A DNA stretch of 39,638 nt from Alistipes sp. (GCA_017398045.1 JAFQHI010000024.1:1-39638), one strand, 5' to 3'. Shown: positions 1 to 7,852, counted from the first letter of the stretch. The notes: generated from the sequence alone by a model not told the origin. Program-made: numbers and translations.

Positions 1-1
1 A

Positions 2-85
2 ATGAAAGAGTTATTTGACAGCATAGCAACGCAAAACGCTGAAATTCGCACAGTTGCTAAATCGTTACTTCTATTTCTCAAATAA
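2..85 (+). CDS. Possible 3' end of a gene entering from the left, or a 27-aa orphan ORF
   Basis: This frame is open from the window edge to a TAA at 83-85 and has an ATG at position 2. It encodes a short, Leu/Lys-ending peptide (MKELFDSIATQN...LLLFLK). With only one base upstream I cannot tell whether the ATG is a start or an internal Met of a longer protein. No family is recognised, and the codons are AT-rich, unlike the genes from 878 onward. It may be chance. Confidence 0.2.
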   Translation: MKELFDSIATQNAEIRTVAKSLLLFLK

Positions 86-126
86 TTCGCTAAAAGTTTA
101 TTTCTCAATCGGTTAAGTCAAACCGA
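72..126. repeat. Direct repeat and small hairpin
   Basis: TATTTCTCAA occurs at 72-81 and again at 99-108. It is followed by a hairpin with TCGGTT (109-114) and AACCGA (121-126) around a 6-nt loop. The hairpin lies between the end of the left-edge frame (85) and the end of the minus-strand 54-aa ORF (165), so it could help terminate either. No clean T-tract follows on either strand, so a terminator call is weak. Confidence 0.3.
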
Positions 127-164
127 GAAAAATCTAAAATAACTTTTTCATATTACGCCTGGTT

Positions 165-329
165 TTACTTAAACGCCACATCATTTTCAATCGACGCATA
201 CTCCTCCACCTCAATTTGGATGGCGTCAGGGTCAAGCACGGCATCGTTCTCCAACGACGATGCAAAACAACCTTCAGTCTGTACCGAGACACACAACGTC
301 AATGGCACGACATACTTTTTCGTTTTCAT
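165..329 (-). CDS. Small hypothetical protein, 54 aa
   Basis: ATG at 329-327 reads to TAA at 167-165 and gives a 54-residue peptide. It begins MKTKKYVVPLTLCVSVQTE, continues with CFASSLEND, and has a very acidic C-terminal half (DPDAIQIEVEEYASIEND) ending AFK. GAGAGG, a good ribosome-binding site, lies about 5 nt before the ATG. The layout of a basic K-x-Y-x-x-P start, a hydrophobic stretch, a small-residue A-S-S motif and an acidic tail resembles many unannotated short Bacteroidales proteins; I know of no assigned function. No TAnnTTTG box was found upstream. The expression signal is therefore the RBS alone, and the call rests on that, on length, and on the non-random composition. Confidence 0.5.
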   Translation of the reverse strand: MKTKKYVVPLTLCVSVQTEGCFASSLENDAVLDPDAIQIEVEEYASIENDVAFK

Positions 330-809
330 AAAGCCTCTCATATTTAATATTTGTATTCTCTCTTTTTCGGGTGCGGGCAGGTTGGGCTACCCTACACCTA
401 TTATTATATATCCTCCACCTTGTCCTGCCATCCAAAGAGACATTTGTCTGGAGGAGATAGCCTATATAGATAGGACACCGCAAAGAAAAATAAAAGACTT
501 ACAATTCGCAAATGCAGCCATATAAAATATTACATTTTGATATAACTTTTCCGTGTTTTAGAACACTTTTTTAACGAAAAATAGGGGGGGGGTAACATTC
601 TGTTACTTTTTATCTTGCTCTGTTTATGCTTGTTATGTTTTTAATATATATAGTTTATAATATTTTAGTTACATTTCATAATAGTATTTCACAAGCAAAA
701 ACACCTTCTTTCCTCCATCCCAAAAGGGCGCAGCAACACCCTCGAAGCGATTTCGAAAACGACAATAAAGCGTCTCGGCAGCCCCATTAGAAACCCCACG
801 GCGGGACAG
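330..809. other. AT-rich intergenic region without a convincing gene
   Basis: Both strands hold only short or shadow frames here. One 18-codon minus-strand frame near 366-456 ends in a Gly/Ile-rich run but has no ribosome-binding site. The notable elements are a G9 tract at 584-592 and the inverted repeat next to it, listed separately. Base composition changes from AT-rich to the GC-rich style of the neighbouring genes at about 700-720. Confidence 0.6.
584..606. repeat. G9 homopolymer abutting an inverted repeat
   Basis: Nine consecutive G residues (584-592) run directly into GTAAC (592-596), a 5-bp spacer and GTTAC (602-606). The last G is shared. The repeat could be a binding site for a dimeric regulator or a small hairpin. 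The G-run could vary in length by replication slippage. It lies about 250 bp upstream of the 878 gene and about 255 bp upstream of the minus-strand 54-aa ORF. Confidence 0.5.
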
Positions 810-841
810 TTTGTTTTTTTCGCACCTTTCTTTTATATTTG
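810..841 (+). promoter_or_regulatory. Bacteroidetes-type promoter for the 878-3253 operon
   Basis: TTTG at 810-813 is followed after exactly 20 bp by TATATTTG at 834-841, matching the Bacteroidetes -33 (TTTG) and -7 (TAnnTTTG) elements. Transcription should begin near 846-850. This rules out an upstream in-frame TTG at 839, which lies inside the -7 box, and leaves ATG 878 as the start. Confidence 0.8.
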
Positions 842-877
842 CAAGAAAGAATACACGGCAAAAATTTTCTGACAGAT

Positions 878-2476
878 ATGTACACTTCCGACAAAAAGCT
901 CTATGTAGCCCACGGCCCCGAGGGGCCTATCTCGATTGAGGGTTCGATGGCCAACCGACACGGCTTGATTGCAGGTGCCACGGGTACGGGTAAGACCGTC
1001 ACGTTGCAGGTGCTGGCCGAAACATTTTCCCAAGCGGGCGTCCCCTGCTTCATGGCCGATATGAAGGGCGACCTCTCGGGCATCAGCCAAAAGGGCGCGA
1101 TGAGCGGCTTTATCGAGAAGCGTTGTGCCGAGTTCGGCATCACGGACCCCCAATTCGGCGGGTGTCCGGTGCGTCTGTTTGATGTCTTTGGCGAGCGTGG
1201 TCACGCGATGCGCACGACCGTGAGCGAGATGGGTCCGCAGCTCCTTGCGCGCCTCATGCAGCTCAACGAGACGCAGAGCGGTGTGCTGAACATCGTCTTC
1301 CGTATTGCCGACGACAACGCGCTGCTGCTCATCGACCTGAAGGACCTGCGCCTGATGCTCGACTTTGTGGCCAAGAATGCCAAGCAATACACCACCGAGT
1401 ACGGTAACATTTCGTCGGCCTCGATTGGTGCGATTCAACGCGCTCTGCTGGCCATCGAAAGCGAGGGAGGCGACAAATTCTTCGGTGAGCCGGCCTTCAA
1501 CATCTTCGACCTCATCCAGACCGAGGGCGGACGCGGCGTGATGAACGTCCTGGCGGCCGACAAACTGATGCTCAACCCGAAGCTCTACTCCACCTTCTTG
1601 TTGTGGCTCTTGTCGGAGCTGTACGAGAACCTGCCCGAGGTGGGCGATGCCGAACTTCCGAAGCTCGTCTTCTTCTTCGACGAGGCACATATGCTCTTCG
1701 ACGGCACGTCGAAGGCCCTGGTCGATAAAATCGAGCAGGTGGTGCGTCTGATTCGCTCGAAGGGGGTGGGCATCTACTTTGTCACCCAGTCGCCGACCGA
1801 TATTCCGGAGGAGATTCTGGGTCAGCTCGGCAACCGCATCCAGCACGCCCTGCGTGCCTTCACACCCAAAGACCAGAAGGCGGTTCGCTCGGCTGCGCAG
1901 ACCTTCCGCGCCAACCCCTCGTTCTCGACCGAGGAGGCCATCATGGAGTTGGGGACGGGCGAGGCTCTCGTGTCGTTCCTCGATGAGAAGGGTGCGCCCT
2001 CGGTGGTGGAGCGTGCCAAGATTCTCTTCCCGTTGAGCCAAATCGGTGCCATCACCGACGAGGAGCGCAGGGTACTGATAGCCTCCGCACCGGCCAATAT
2101 CCGTGCCTACGATGCTGCCGTGGACCGCGTGAGTGCCTATGAGGTGCTGACCGAAAAGAATGCCGAGGCCGAGAAGGAGGCCGCGGAAGAGGCTGCTCGA
2201 GAGGAGGAGGCCAAGCAGGCCGCCCTCGAGGAGAAGGAGCGCGAGAAACGGGAGCGCAAGAGCGGTGGCGGCATCGGTCGCGGACTGCTCGGCACGCTCA
2301 TCGGGGCGGCAGCCACGAGTTTCATCCGCAGCATCAGCACCTCGGTAGCCAAATCCATCACGGGCGGCTCCTCGAAAAAGAGCAGCAAGAGCGTCTTGGG
2401 CAAAGCGGCCCAGACCGCCACGCAGACCGCCACACGCAAGATTGTGAACGAAACGCTCAAAAGCCTTTTGAAATAA
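878..2476 (+). CDS. HerA-like P-loop ATPase, DUF853/YjgR family
   Basis: A 532-residue cytoplasmic ATPase related to the FtsK/HerA DNA-translocase group and to E. coli YjgR. Seen directly: Walker A GATGTGKT at about residues 33-40; Walker [10 protein letters not shown] at about 263-271; a conserved segment [29 protein letters not shown] typical of HerA-type ATPases downstream of Walker B; and an Ala/Glu/Lys-rich, probably coiled-coil stretch around 430-480 before a Gly/Ser-rich basic tail. Length matches YjgR-type proteins (about 500 aa). The start is ATG 878, chosen because the promoter -7 box ends at 841. The radical SAM gene begins 3 bp after the stop, so the two are co-transcribed. The biological role of this family is not established; DNA or nucleoprotein remodelling is the usual inference. 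Confidence 0.9.
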   Translation: MYTSDKKLYVAHGPEGPISIEGSMANRHGLIAGATGTGKTVTLQVLAETFSQAGVPCFMADMKGDLSGISQKGAMSGFIEKRCAEFGITDPQFGGCPVRLFDVFGERGHAMRTTVSEMGPQLLARLMQLNETQSGVLNIVFRIADDNALLLIDLKDLRLMLDFVAKNAKQYTTEYGNISSASIGAIQRALLAIESEGGDKFFGEPAFNIFDLIQTEGGRGVMNVLAADKLMLNPKLYSTFLLWLLSELYENLPEVGDAELPKLVFFFDEAHMLFDGTSKALVDKIEQVVRLIRSKGVGIYFVTQSPTDIPEEILGQLGNRIQHALRAFTPKDQKAVRSAAQTFRANPSFSTEEAIMELGTGEALVSFLDEKGAPSVVERAKILFPLSQIGAITDEERRVLIASAPANIRAYDAAVDRVSAYEVLTEKNAEAEKEAAEEAAREEEAKQAALEEKEREKRERKSGGGIGRGLLGTLIGAAATSFIRSISTSVAKSITGGSSKKSSKSVLGKAAQTATQTATRKIVNETLKSLLK

Positions 2477-2479
2477 GCC

Positions 2480-3253
2480 ATGACAGCCCTCTTCGAAGAT
2501 GTAATTTTCGGCCCCGTGCGCTCGCGTCGTCTGGGGCTTTCGCTCGGTGTGAACCTGCTCCCCATACACGCCAAACTCTGCACGTTCGATTGCATCTACT
2601 GCGAATGTGGCTGGAATGCGGAGCGACGGGGAGCGATGCGCTTCAACAGCCGCGAGGAGGTTCGCCTGAAGCTCGAAGAGGTGCTTTCCCGCATGAAGGA
2701 GGCGGGGACTCCCCCCGATGTCATCACCTTTGCCGGCAACGGAGAGCCGACCATGCACCCCGACTTTGAGCCAATTATCGACGACACGATTGCGCTCCGC
2801 AACCGGCTCTGCCCCACGGCTAAAATTTCGGTCCTTTCGAATGCCACGCAACTCCACCGCGAGGAGGTGTGTCGCGCGTTAGAGCGGGTTGATAACAACA
2901 TCCTGAAGCTCGACTCGGCCTTCGACGAGACGGTACGCCGTATCAACCAACCGCGCCAGGCACACTACGCGGTCGAGGATATCGTGCGCCGTATGCACCA
3001 ATTTTCGGGTCGGATGATTCTCCAAACGATGTTCCTGCGCGGCCACCGAAACGGGGCCACAATCGACAACACCACCCCCGAGGAGGTGGCGGCCTGGCTT
3101 CGACTCGTGGAGCAGATTCGCCCGCGTCAGGTAATGATTTACTCGCTCGACCGCGATACACCGTGCGACACGCTGGAGCGTGTCACGAAGGAGGAGCTTC
3201 AGGCGATTGCCCGTCAGGTCGAGGCACTCGGCATCGCCTGCTCGGTGGCCTGA
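2480..3253 (+). CDS. Radical SAM protein, COG0731-like
   Basis: A 257-residue radical S-adenosylmethionine enzyme. The [4Fe-4S] ligands are C34, C38 and C41 in KLCTFDCIYCECG, with a further Cys at 43. The N-terminal GPVRSRRLGLSLGVN signature and the FAGNGEPTMHPDF stretch (the GGE-like SAM-contact region) are typical of the COG0731 group, which also contains archaeal wyosine-synthesis TYW1 homologues. Bacterial members are of unknown substrate, so tRNA modification is only a family-level suggestion. The ATG lies 3 bp after the HerA-like gene stop, indicating translation from the same message. The last 40 nt (3214-3253) overlap the end of the convergent lipocalin gene. Confidence 0.88.
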   Translation: MTALFEDVIFGPVRSRRLGLSLGVNLLPIHAKLCTFDCIYCECGWNAERRGAMRFNSREEVRLKLEEVLSRMKEAGTPPDVITFAGNGEPTMHPDFEPIIDDTIALRNRLCPTAKISVLSNATQLHREEVCRALERVDNNILKLDSAFDETVRRINQPRQAHYAVEDIVRRMHQFSGRMILQTMFLRGHRNGATIDNTTPEEVAAWLRLVEQIRPRQVMIYSLDRDTPCDTLERVTKEELQAIARQVEALGIACSVA

Positions 3254-3786
3254 TTCACAGCGCGTTCAGGCTGGTCGATAAACAGCAGCGGCGAAGTCGC
3301 ATAACCCTTCTCTTCGGCCAGAAGCAAAATCCGACGTGTCGTAGCGGCCGAAAGACGAGGTGTGCGTGACAAAATCCAGAGATACTTGGCCGAACGGCCG
3401 CCTATCAAGGCCCAGGAGTAGTCCTCGGCCAGAGCCAGCACGTTGTAATCCGAGTAGAAGAACCAGAAAAAGGAGACCTTAAGCCGTCCGGGGATGTCGG
3501 TTGTGCGAGCCTTGCCACGCGCCACCTTCTCCTTGCCCGTGCGCTCATCAATCCCTCGGTTAATCACCTCGATTTTCCCGTTCGGGAGCATCCGATAGTC
3601 CGTTTCGACCGCCTCCAGATGGCGTTCAAAGGGGTGGTCGTAGCGGGCAATTTCATACCAGCGGCCCATAAAGCGTTCCAAGTCCAGCGAACTGACCGTC
3701 GTGCGGTCGATGCCGTTGTTTGCCGGGGCGCAGAGGACACTGCCCACCAGCGTTGCGAGTAGAAGCGTAATCAGTATCATTTTCAT
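3214..3786 (-). CDS. Lipocalin family protein (Blc-like)
   Basis: A 190-residue exported lipocalin related to bacterial Blc/apolipoprotein D. The N-terminal hydrophobic signal (MKMILITLLLATLVGSVLC) is followed by the lipocalin structurally conserved GxW motif in RFMGRWYEIARYDHPFER. VETDYRMLPNGKIEVINRG and the FFYSDYNVLALAEDYSWALIGG core follow, as in Blc. The signal end does not form a good lipobox, unlike E. coli Blc, so a soluble periplasmic form is more likely than a lipoprotein. GGAGG lies just before ATG 3786; a second ATG at 3780 has better spacing and could be the real start. Blc-type lipocalins bind fatty acids or lysophospholipids of the envelope. The 3' end overlaps the convergent radical SAM gene by 40 bp, and there is no terminator between them. 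Confidence 0.85.
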   Translation of the reverse strand: MKMILITLLLATLVGSVLCAPANNGIDRTTVSSLDLERFMGRWYEIARYDHPFERHLEAVETDYRMLPNGKIEVINRGIDERTGKEKVARGKARTTDIPGRLKVSFFWFFYSDYNVLALAEDYSWALIGGRSAKYLWILSRTPRLSAATTRRILLLAEEKGYATSPLLFIDQPERAVNQATEQAMPSAST

Positions 3787-3812
3787 ACCCTCCGTATTGC
3801 AGAAACTATACC

Positions 3813-3850
3813 AAAAAAAAGAGTTGCCCAACCCGTTTGTTGAGCAACTC
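3813..3850 (-). terminator. Rho-independent terminator of dxs
   Basis: On the minus strand, GAGTTGCTCAAC and GTTGGGCAACTC form a 12-bp stem with one mismatch around a 6-nt loop (3821-3850), followed by a run of eight Ts (3813-3820). It sits about 95 bp past the dxs stop and just upstream of the lipocalin start, so it insulates the lipocalin gene from dxs transcription. Confidence 0.85.
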
Positions 3851-3945
3851 AATGCTTATTGAAGTGGTATAACAGGGAGGGGCCAACGCCACAATCACCT
3901 TATCGGACCGCTTCTCATATGGTCATGCCGAGGCAAACGCCCGCA

Positions 3946-5820
3946 CTATTTTCGGATAGCCTGCAGGATACCCTCCACATCAAATCCGCACTCTGCGTGC
4001 AACTCCTGCGGTGTACCGTGGCGAATCCAACGGTCGGGAACACCCAGTCGAATCACCTCACCCCGATAGCCCTTTTCGTGCAGGTAGGCCGCGACAGCCT
4101 CGCCCACACCACCTCGCAGTGAGCCATCTTCGACCGTGATGACACGTTCAAAGCGGGCAGCCACCTCATCCAAGAGGGCCGTATCGAGCGGTCGCACGAA
4201 ACGCAGGTCGTAATGTGCCGCATGAATTCCCTCCTCGGCCGCCCTATCGAGGGCCTTCGCACCATTTCCGGCCGTCGTGCCGACCGTCAGCAGGGCAATC
4301 TTCTCGCCCTCGCGGAGCTTTTCACCCCGCCCCTCCTCGATGAGGGTGAAGGGCTGGTCGCGCCAAGCAACCCCCTCGCCCATACCACGCGGATAGCGAA
4401 TCATATAGGGATGGCCCGCCTCCTTGGCCGAGAACATCAGGTTGCGCAATTCCAACTCGTTACGCGGTGCGGCCACCGTGAGTGACGGAATGGCGGCATA
4501 GGCAGCCATATCGAACGTACCGTGGTGCGTCGCTCCATCCTCGCCCACCAGACCGCCTCGGTCGAGGCAGAAGACAACAGGCAGATTCTGAATAGCCACG
4601 TCGTGAATCACATTATCGTAGGCACGCTGCATAAAGGTCGAATAGATGGCACAGAAGGGGATGACACCCGAAGCGGCCAGACCGGCTGCAAAGGTGACGG
4701 CATGACCCTCGGCAATGCCCACATCAAAGGTTCGCTGGGGCATCTGCGACATCATCTGTTGCAGACCGCAACCCGAAGGCATGGCGGCCGTGATGCCGAC
4801 TACGCGCTCATCCGCCTTTGCCAAATCAATCATCGTCTGCCCGAAGACATCCTGATAGCGGTCCGTGGAGCGGCTGCTCTTAATGCGTTCGCCCGTCTCG
4901 GGGTTGTAGCAACCCGGGGCGTGCCACGTGGTTTGGTCCTGCTCGGCAGGGGTATAACCCTTACCCTTGGTGGTCATCACATGGAGCAATTTCGGCCCTT
5001 TGACCCGCTTCAACGCCTGCAGCGTGCGAATCAATTCGGGCAGGTTGTGGCCGTCAATGGGGCCGAAATAGCGGAAATTGAAACTCTCGAAGAGGTTGCT
5101 GTTATGCAGCAGCACCTGTTTGGTCGCCGTGCCGGCCTTTTGCAGGAAGCGTTGCAAGGCGGGCAGATGCGACAAGACGGCCCAGACGCGCTGCTTAAGA
5201 CGGTTGTAGTGGCGCGACGAGGTGATTTTCACCAGGTAGCTCTTCAAGGCTCCCGTAGCGCGGTCGATGGCCATGTTATTGTCGTTGAGGATGACCAGCA
5301 GGTTCGTATTGCGACTTGCGCCCGCATTGTTCAACCCCTCGAACGACAGACCGCCCGTCATCGCGCCATCACCAATCACAGCGACGATATGACGCTCCTC
5401 ACCCCGCAACTCGGCCGCCTTGGCCATTCCGAAGGCCGCCGAAATCGAGACCGAGGCATGACCGCCTCCGAAGGCATCATAGGGGCTTTCGTCCATGCGC
5501 GGAAAACCGCTGATGCCTCCCTTCTTACGTTGATTGAGGAAGGCCTCGCGTCGCTCGGTGATGATTTTATGGGGGTAGGTTTGATGGCCGACATCCCAGA
5601 CGATTTTATCCTCGGGCGTTGCATAAACGTAGTGCAACGCAGCCGCCAACTCCACCGTACCGAGGCTCGATGCCAGGTGACCCGGGTTAATCGAACAGGC
5701 CTCGATGATATAGCTTCGCAATTCGTCGCAATAACGGCGAAGTTCCTCCGGCGTGAGCTGTTTCAACTCGTCGGGGGTGTTGATTTTTTCGAGCAAATGA
5801 TACTTCCGTTCGACCATCAT
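3946..5820 (-). CDS. dxs: 1-deoxy-D-xylulose-5-phosphate synthase
   Basis: The thiamine-diphosphate enzyme that condenses pyruvate and glyceraldehyde 3-phosphate, the first step of the MEP isoprenoid pathway; it also supplies thiamine and pyridoxal precursors. About 624 residues, the normal Dxs length. Visible signatures: NPGHLASSLGTVELA near residue 45; WDVGHQTYPHKI near 74; the ThDP/Mg motif GDGAMTGG (about 149-156) with NDNNMAID downstream; and DRGGLVGEDGATHHGTFD in the pyrimidine-binding domain. Two adjacent Met codons (5820 and 5817) are possible starts. The promoter -7 box ends only 4 bp before the first, so the mRNA may be nearly leaderless. The gene diverges from pyrH and ends in its own terminator. 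Confidence 0.97.
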   Translation of the reverse strand: MMVERKYHLLEKINTPDELKQLTPEELRRYCDELRSYIIEACSINPGHLASSLGTVELAAALHYVYATPEDKIVWDVGHQTYPHKIITERREAFLNQRKKGGISGFPRMDESPYDAFGGGHASVSISAAFGMAKAAELRGEERHIVAVIGDGAMTGGLSFEGLNNAGASRNTNLLVILNDNNMAIDRATGALKSYLVKITSSRHYNRLKQRVWAVLSHLPALQRFLQKAGTATKQVLLHNSNLFESFNFRYFGPIDGHNLPELIRTLQALKRVKGPKLLHVMTTKGKGYTPAEQDQTTWHAPGCYNPETGERIKSSRSTDRYQDVFGQTMIDLAKADERVVGITAAMPSGCGLQQMMSQMPQRTFDVGIAEGHAVTFAAGLAASGVIPFCAIYSTFMQRAYDNVIHDVAIQNLPVVFCLDRGGLVGEDGATHHGTFDMAAYAAIPSLTVAAPRNELELRNLMFSAKEAGHPYMIRYPRGMGEGVAWRDQPFTLIEEGRGEKLREGEKIALLTVGTTAGNGAKALDRAAEEGIHAAHYDLRFVRPLDTALLDEVAARFERVITVEDGSLRGGVGEAVAAYLHEKGYRGEVIRLGVPDRWIRHGTPQELHAECGFDVEGILQAIRK

Positions 5821-5824
5821 AGCA

Positions 5825-5856
5825 CAAAGATACGATAATTTGCCTATTATTTCAAA
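5825..5856 (-). promoter_or_regulatory. Promoter of dxs
   Basis: On the minus strand TTTG (5856-5853) precedes TATCTTTG (5832-5825) by exactly 20 bp, a full match to the Bacteroidetes consensus. The box ends 4 bp before ATG 5820. With the usual start a few bases beyond TAnnTTTG, transcription would begin at or inside the tandem ATGs. Confidence 0.8.
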
Positions 5857-5863
5857 GAATTTT

Positions 5864-5891
5864 GTTATCTTCGCATAACGAATCAAGATAA
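5864..5891 (+). promoter_or_regulatory. Likely pyrH promoter -7 region with nested inverted repeats
   Basis: TATCTTCG at 5866-5873 is one base off TAnnTTTG. The nearest upstream TTTG (5839-5842) is 23 bp away, longer than usual. Two inverted repeats overlap here: TTATCTT (5865-5871) with AAGATAA (5885-5891), and GTTAT (5864-5868) with ATAAC (5875-5879). They may mark an operator, or a leader hairpin just before the ATG at 5898. It shares the short divergent gap with the dxs promoter. Confidence 0.4.
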
Positions 5892-5897
5892 ACGACC

Positions 5898-6608
5898 ATG
5901 AAATACAATCGCATCCTGCTCAAATTGAGCGGCGAATCGCTCCAGGGAGCGCAAAAATACGGCCTCGACCCGGCCCAACTTCAATCCTACGCCGAGCAGA
6001 TTAAGGCGGTAGCCGAGACGGGTATTCAAATCGGCATCGTCATCGGTGGCGGCAACATCTTCCGCGGCATGACCGGTGCCAAGCGCGGATTCGACCGCGT
6101 GAAGGGCGACCAGATGGGTATGCTGGCAACGATTATCAACTCGCTGGCACTGCAATCGGCCCTGGAGGACAATGGCGTGAAGTGCAAGGTGCTGACCTCG
6201 ATTCGCATGGAGCCTATCGGCGAATACTTCTCCAAGGCGCGTGCCATCGAGTACCTGGAGGCCGGTTATGTAGTCATCATCGGCGGTGGCACCTCGAACC
6301 CCTACTTCACCACCGACACGGCTTCGGCACTGCGCGGCATCGAGATTGAGGCGCAGGTGATGTTGAAGGGTACGCGCGTGGATGGCGTCTATACGGCCGA
6401 CCCCGAGAAGGACCCCACGGCCGTGAAGTTCGACGAAATCACCTTCGACGAGGTTATCAGCCGCCAGCTCAAGGTGATGGACCAGACCGCCTTCACGCTC
6501 TGCCGTGAGAACAAATTGGAAATTATCGTATTCGATATGGACACGCCGGGCAATCTCGGTAAGGTGCTTGCAGGCGAACAAATTGGTACACTCGTAAAAT
6601 TGGCATAA
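5898..6608 (+). CDS. pyrH: UMP kinase
   Basis: A 236-residue amino-acid-kinase-fold enzyme that phosphorylates UMP to UDP with ATP; essential for pyrimidine nucleotide supply. Seen: KLSGESL near residue 9; the glycine-rich IVIGGGNIFRG (about 48-58); DQMGMLATIINSLALQ; IIGGGTSNPYFTTDTASALR; and the C-terminal DGVYTADPEKDP loop characteristic of bacterial PyrH rather than eukaryotic UMP/CMP kinase. Length is standard. The next gene begins 1 bp after the stop, and frr follows, echoing the widespread pyrH-frr pairing with one gene inserted. Confidence 0.97.
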   Translation: MKYNRILLKLSGESLQGAQKYGLDPAQLQSYAEQIKAVAETGIQIGIVIGGGNIFRGMTGAKRGFDRVKGDQMGMLATIINSLALQSALEDNGVKCKVLTSIRMEPIGEYFSKARAIEYLEAGYVVIIGGGTSNPYFTTDTASALRGIEIEAQVMLKGTRVDGVYTADPEKDPTAVKFDEITFDEVISRQLKVMDQTAFTLCRENKLEIIVFDMDTPGNLGKVLAGEQIGTLVKLA

Positions 6609-6609
6609 G

Positions 6610-7215
6610 ATGGCTATCAGAACACGCAAAAAACAGCACACCACCCGTTTGTGGTTGCTCGTCGCACTGCTTATCGTGATTTGCGCAGTGATTTTCCTGC
6701 TTCCGACCTCACCGACGGTTCAGGCCGAGGAGGGCGATGCTACGGAGCAGGCCGCACAGGATGAAACCGCCACTACGACCCTCGTTAAGGAGGGGATGCA
6801 GGCCCCCGATTTCACGGTCGAGATGTTTGACGGCTCGACCCAAACCCTCTCGTCGCTCAAAGGCAAGGTGGTACTGGTCAATTTCTGGGCCACGTGGTGT
6901 CCTCCCTGCCGTGAAGAGCTGAAGCGGGTACAGCAAGACCTCGTGGAGCGTTTTGCCGGTGAGGAGTTTGTCTTTATCCCCATTTCGCGTGGCGAGGAGC
7001 GGGAGACCGTAGCCGCCTTCCGCGAGCAGATGGGCTATACGTTCGCAATGGGTCTTGACCCCGAGCGCAAGATTTACGACCTCTTTGCCTCGAACTTCAT
7101 CCCCCGCAACTTCCTCATCGACAAAGAGGGCAAGGTCCTCGTTGCCTCGGTGGGCTACGAGCCGGAGGAGTTCGACGCCCTGATTGCCAAAATCGAAGAG
7201 GAGCTGAAAAAATAG
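6610..7215 (+). CDS. Membrane-anchored TlpA/ResA-like thioredoxin
   Basis: A 201-residue thiol-disulfide protein. Residues about 12-32 form a single N-terminal membrane segment (signal anchor), followed by an acidic low-complexity linker (about 38-58) and an AhpC/TSA-TlpA type thioredoxin domain. It contains APDFTV, the active site W96-C97-P-P-C100 and the cis-Pro region NFIPRNFLID. It should face the periplasm and reduce or oxidise cysteines of exported or cytochrome-type proteins. The ATG lies 1 bp after the pyrH stop, so it is translationally linked to pyrH although functionally unrelated. WCPPC is the variant seen in many reductive TlpA/ResA proteins; the substrate is unknown. Confidence 0.9.
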   Translation: MAIRTRKKQHTTRLWLLVALLIVICAVIFLLPTSPTVQAEEGDATEQAAQDETATTTLVKEGMQAPDFTVEMFDGSTQTLSSLKGKVVLVNFWATWCPPCREELKRVQQDLVERFAGEEFVFIPISRGEERETVAAFREQMGYTFAMGLDPERKIYDLFASNFIPRNFLIDKEGKVLVASVGYEPEEFDALIAKIEEELKK

Positions 7216-7255
7216 TCGCCTCAAAAACCGAACAAACAACTTAAAACCAAACAAT

Positions 7256-7813
7256 ATGGATACCCAATCGATTCTTAACGAAGCCTCTTCGCGCATGCAA
7301 AAGGCTGTCGATCACCTCGACGAGGAGCTGCTGAACATCCGCGCCGGCAAGGCCTCGACAAATGTCCTGAACGGTGTGATGGTGGAGTACTACGGCTCGC
7401 AGGTCCCCGTATCGGGTGCCGCATCGGTCACCGTACCCGATGCCAAGACCATCCTGATTCAGCCCTGGGACAAGAACCTGATTCGTGTCATCGAAAAGGC
7501 CATCTTGGACTCCAACATCGGCCTCACGCCCTCGAACAACGGCGAGCAGATTCGCCTCACGATGCCCCCCTTGACCGAGGAGCGTCGTAAGGAACTGGTA
7601 AAACGCGCCCGTGGCGAGGCAGAGACGGCTCGCGTAAGTCTGCGCAATGCACGTCGTGACGCCATCGAGGCCTTCAAAAAGGCCCAGAAAGAGGGTATGC
7701 CCGAGGACGAGGCAAAGGATGGTGGCGAGCGCGCACAGAAGATGCTCGACAAATTCTCGAAGAAGCTGGACGAGGTGCTGGCTGCCAAGGAGAAGGAGAT
7801 TATGACCGTATAA
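7256..7813 (+). CDS. frr: Ribosome recycling factor
   Basis: A 185-residue protein of the usual RRF length. Together with EF-G it splits post-termination 70S ribosomes. Signatures: the three-helix bundle start with LNIRAGKAS near residue 27; VEYYGSQVPVSGAASVTVPDAKTI; the hinge around LTPSNNGEQIRLTMPPLTEERRKELVKRA (about 90-120); and the C-terminal KFSKKLDEVLAAKEKEIM. It lies 40 bp after the thioredoxin gene with no promoter box in between, so it is read from the pyrH promoter. A strong terminator follows. Confidence 0.97.
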   Translation: MDTQSILNEASSRMQKAVDHLDEELLNIRAGKASTNVLNGVMVEYYGSQVPVSGAASVTVPDAKTILIQPWDKNLIRVIEKAILDSNIGLTPSNNGEQIRLTMPPLTEERRKELVKRARGEAETARVSLRNARRDAIEAFKKAQKEGMPEDEAKDGGERAQKMLDKFSKKLDEVLAAKEKEIMTV

Positions 7814-7852
7814 CAGCCCCTCTCAAAGGGCCTGTTTCGGGCATTGCACAAC

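Noticed and set aside
366-456. 18-codon minus-strand frame ending in a Gly/Ile-rich stretch, considered as a signalling peptide
   Set aside because: It has no ribosome-binding site, promoter or conserved partner gene; length is within chance.
839-877. N-terminal extension of the HerA-like protein from a TTG codon
   Set aside because: The TTG lies inside the promoter -7 box (834-841), so it would not be transcribed in full.
833-2857. A 674-codon minus-strand frame over the HerA-like and radical SAM genes
   Set aside because: The opposite strand carries clear Walker motifs and a radical SAM cluster; this frame is repetitive and Gly/Leu/Arg-rich.
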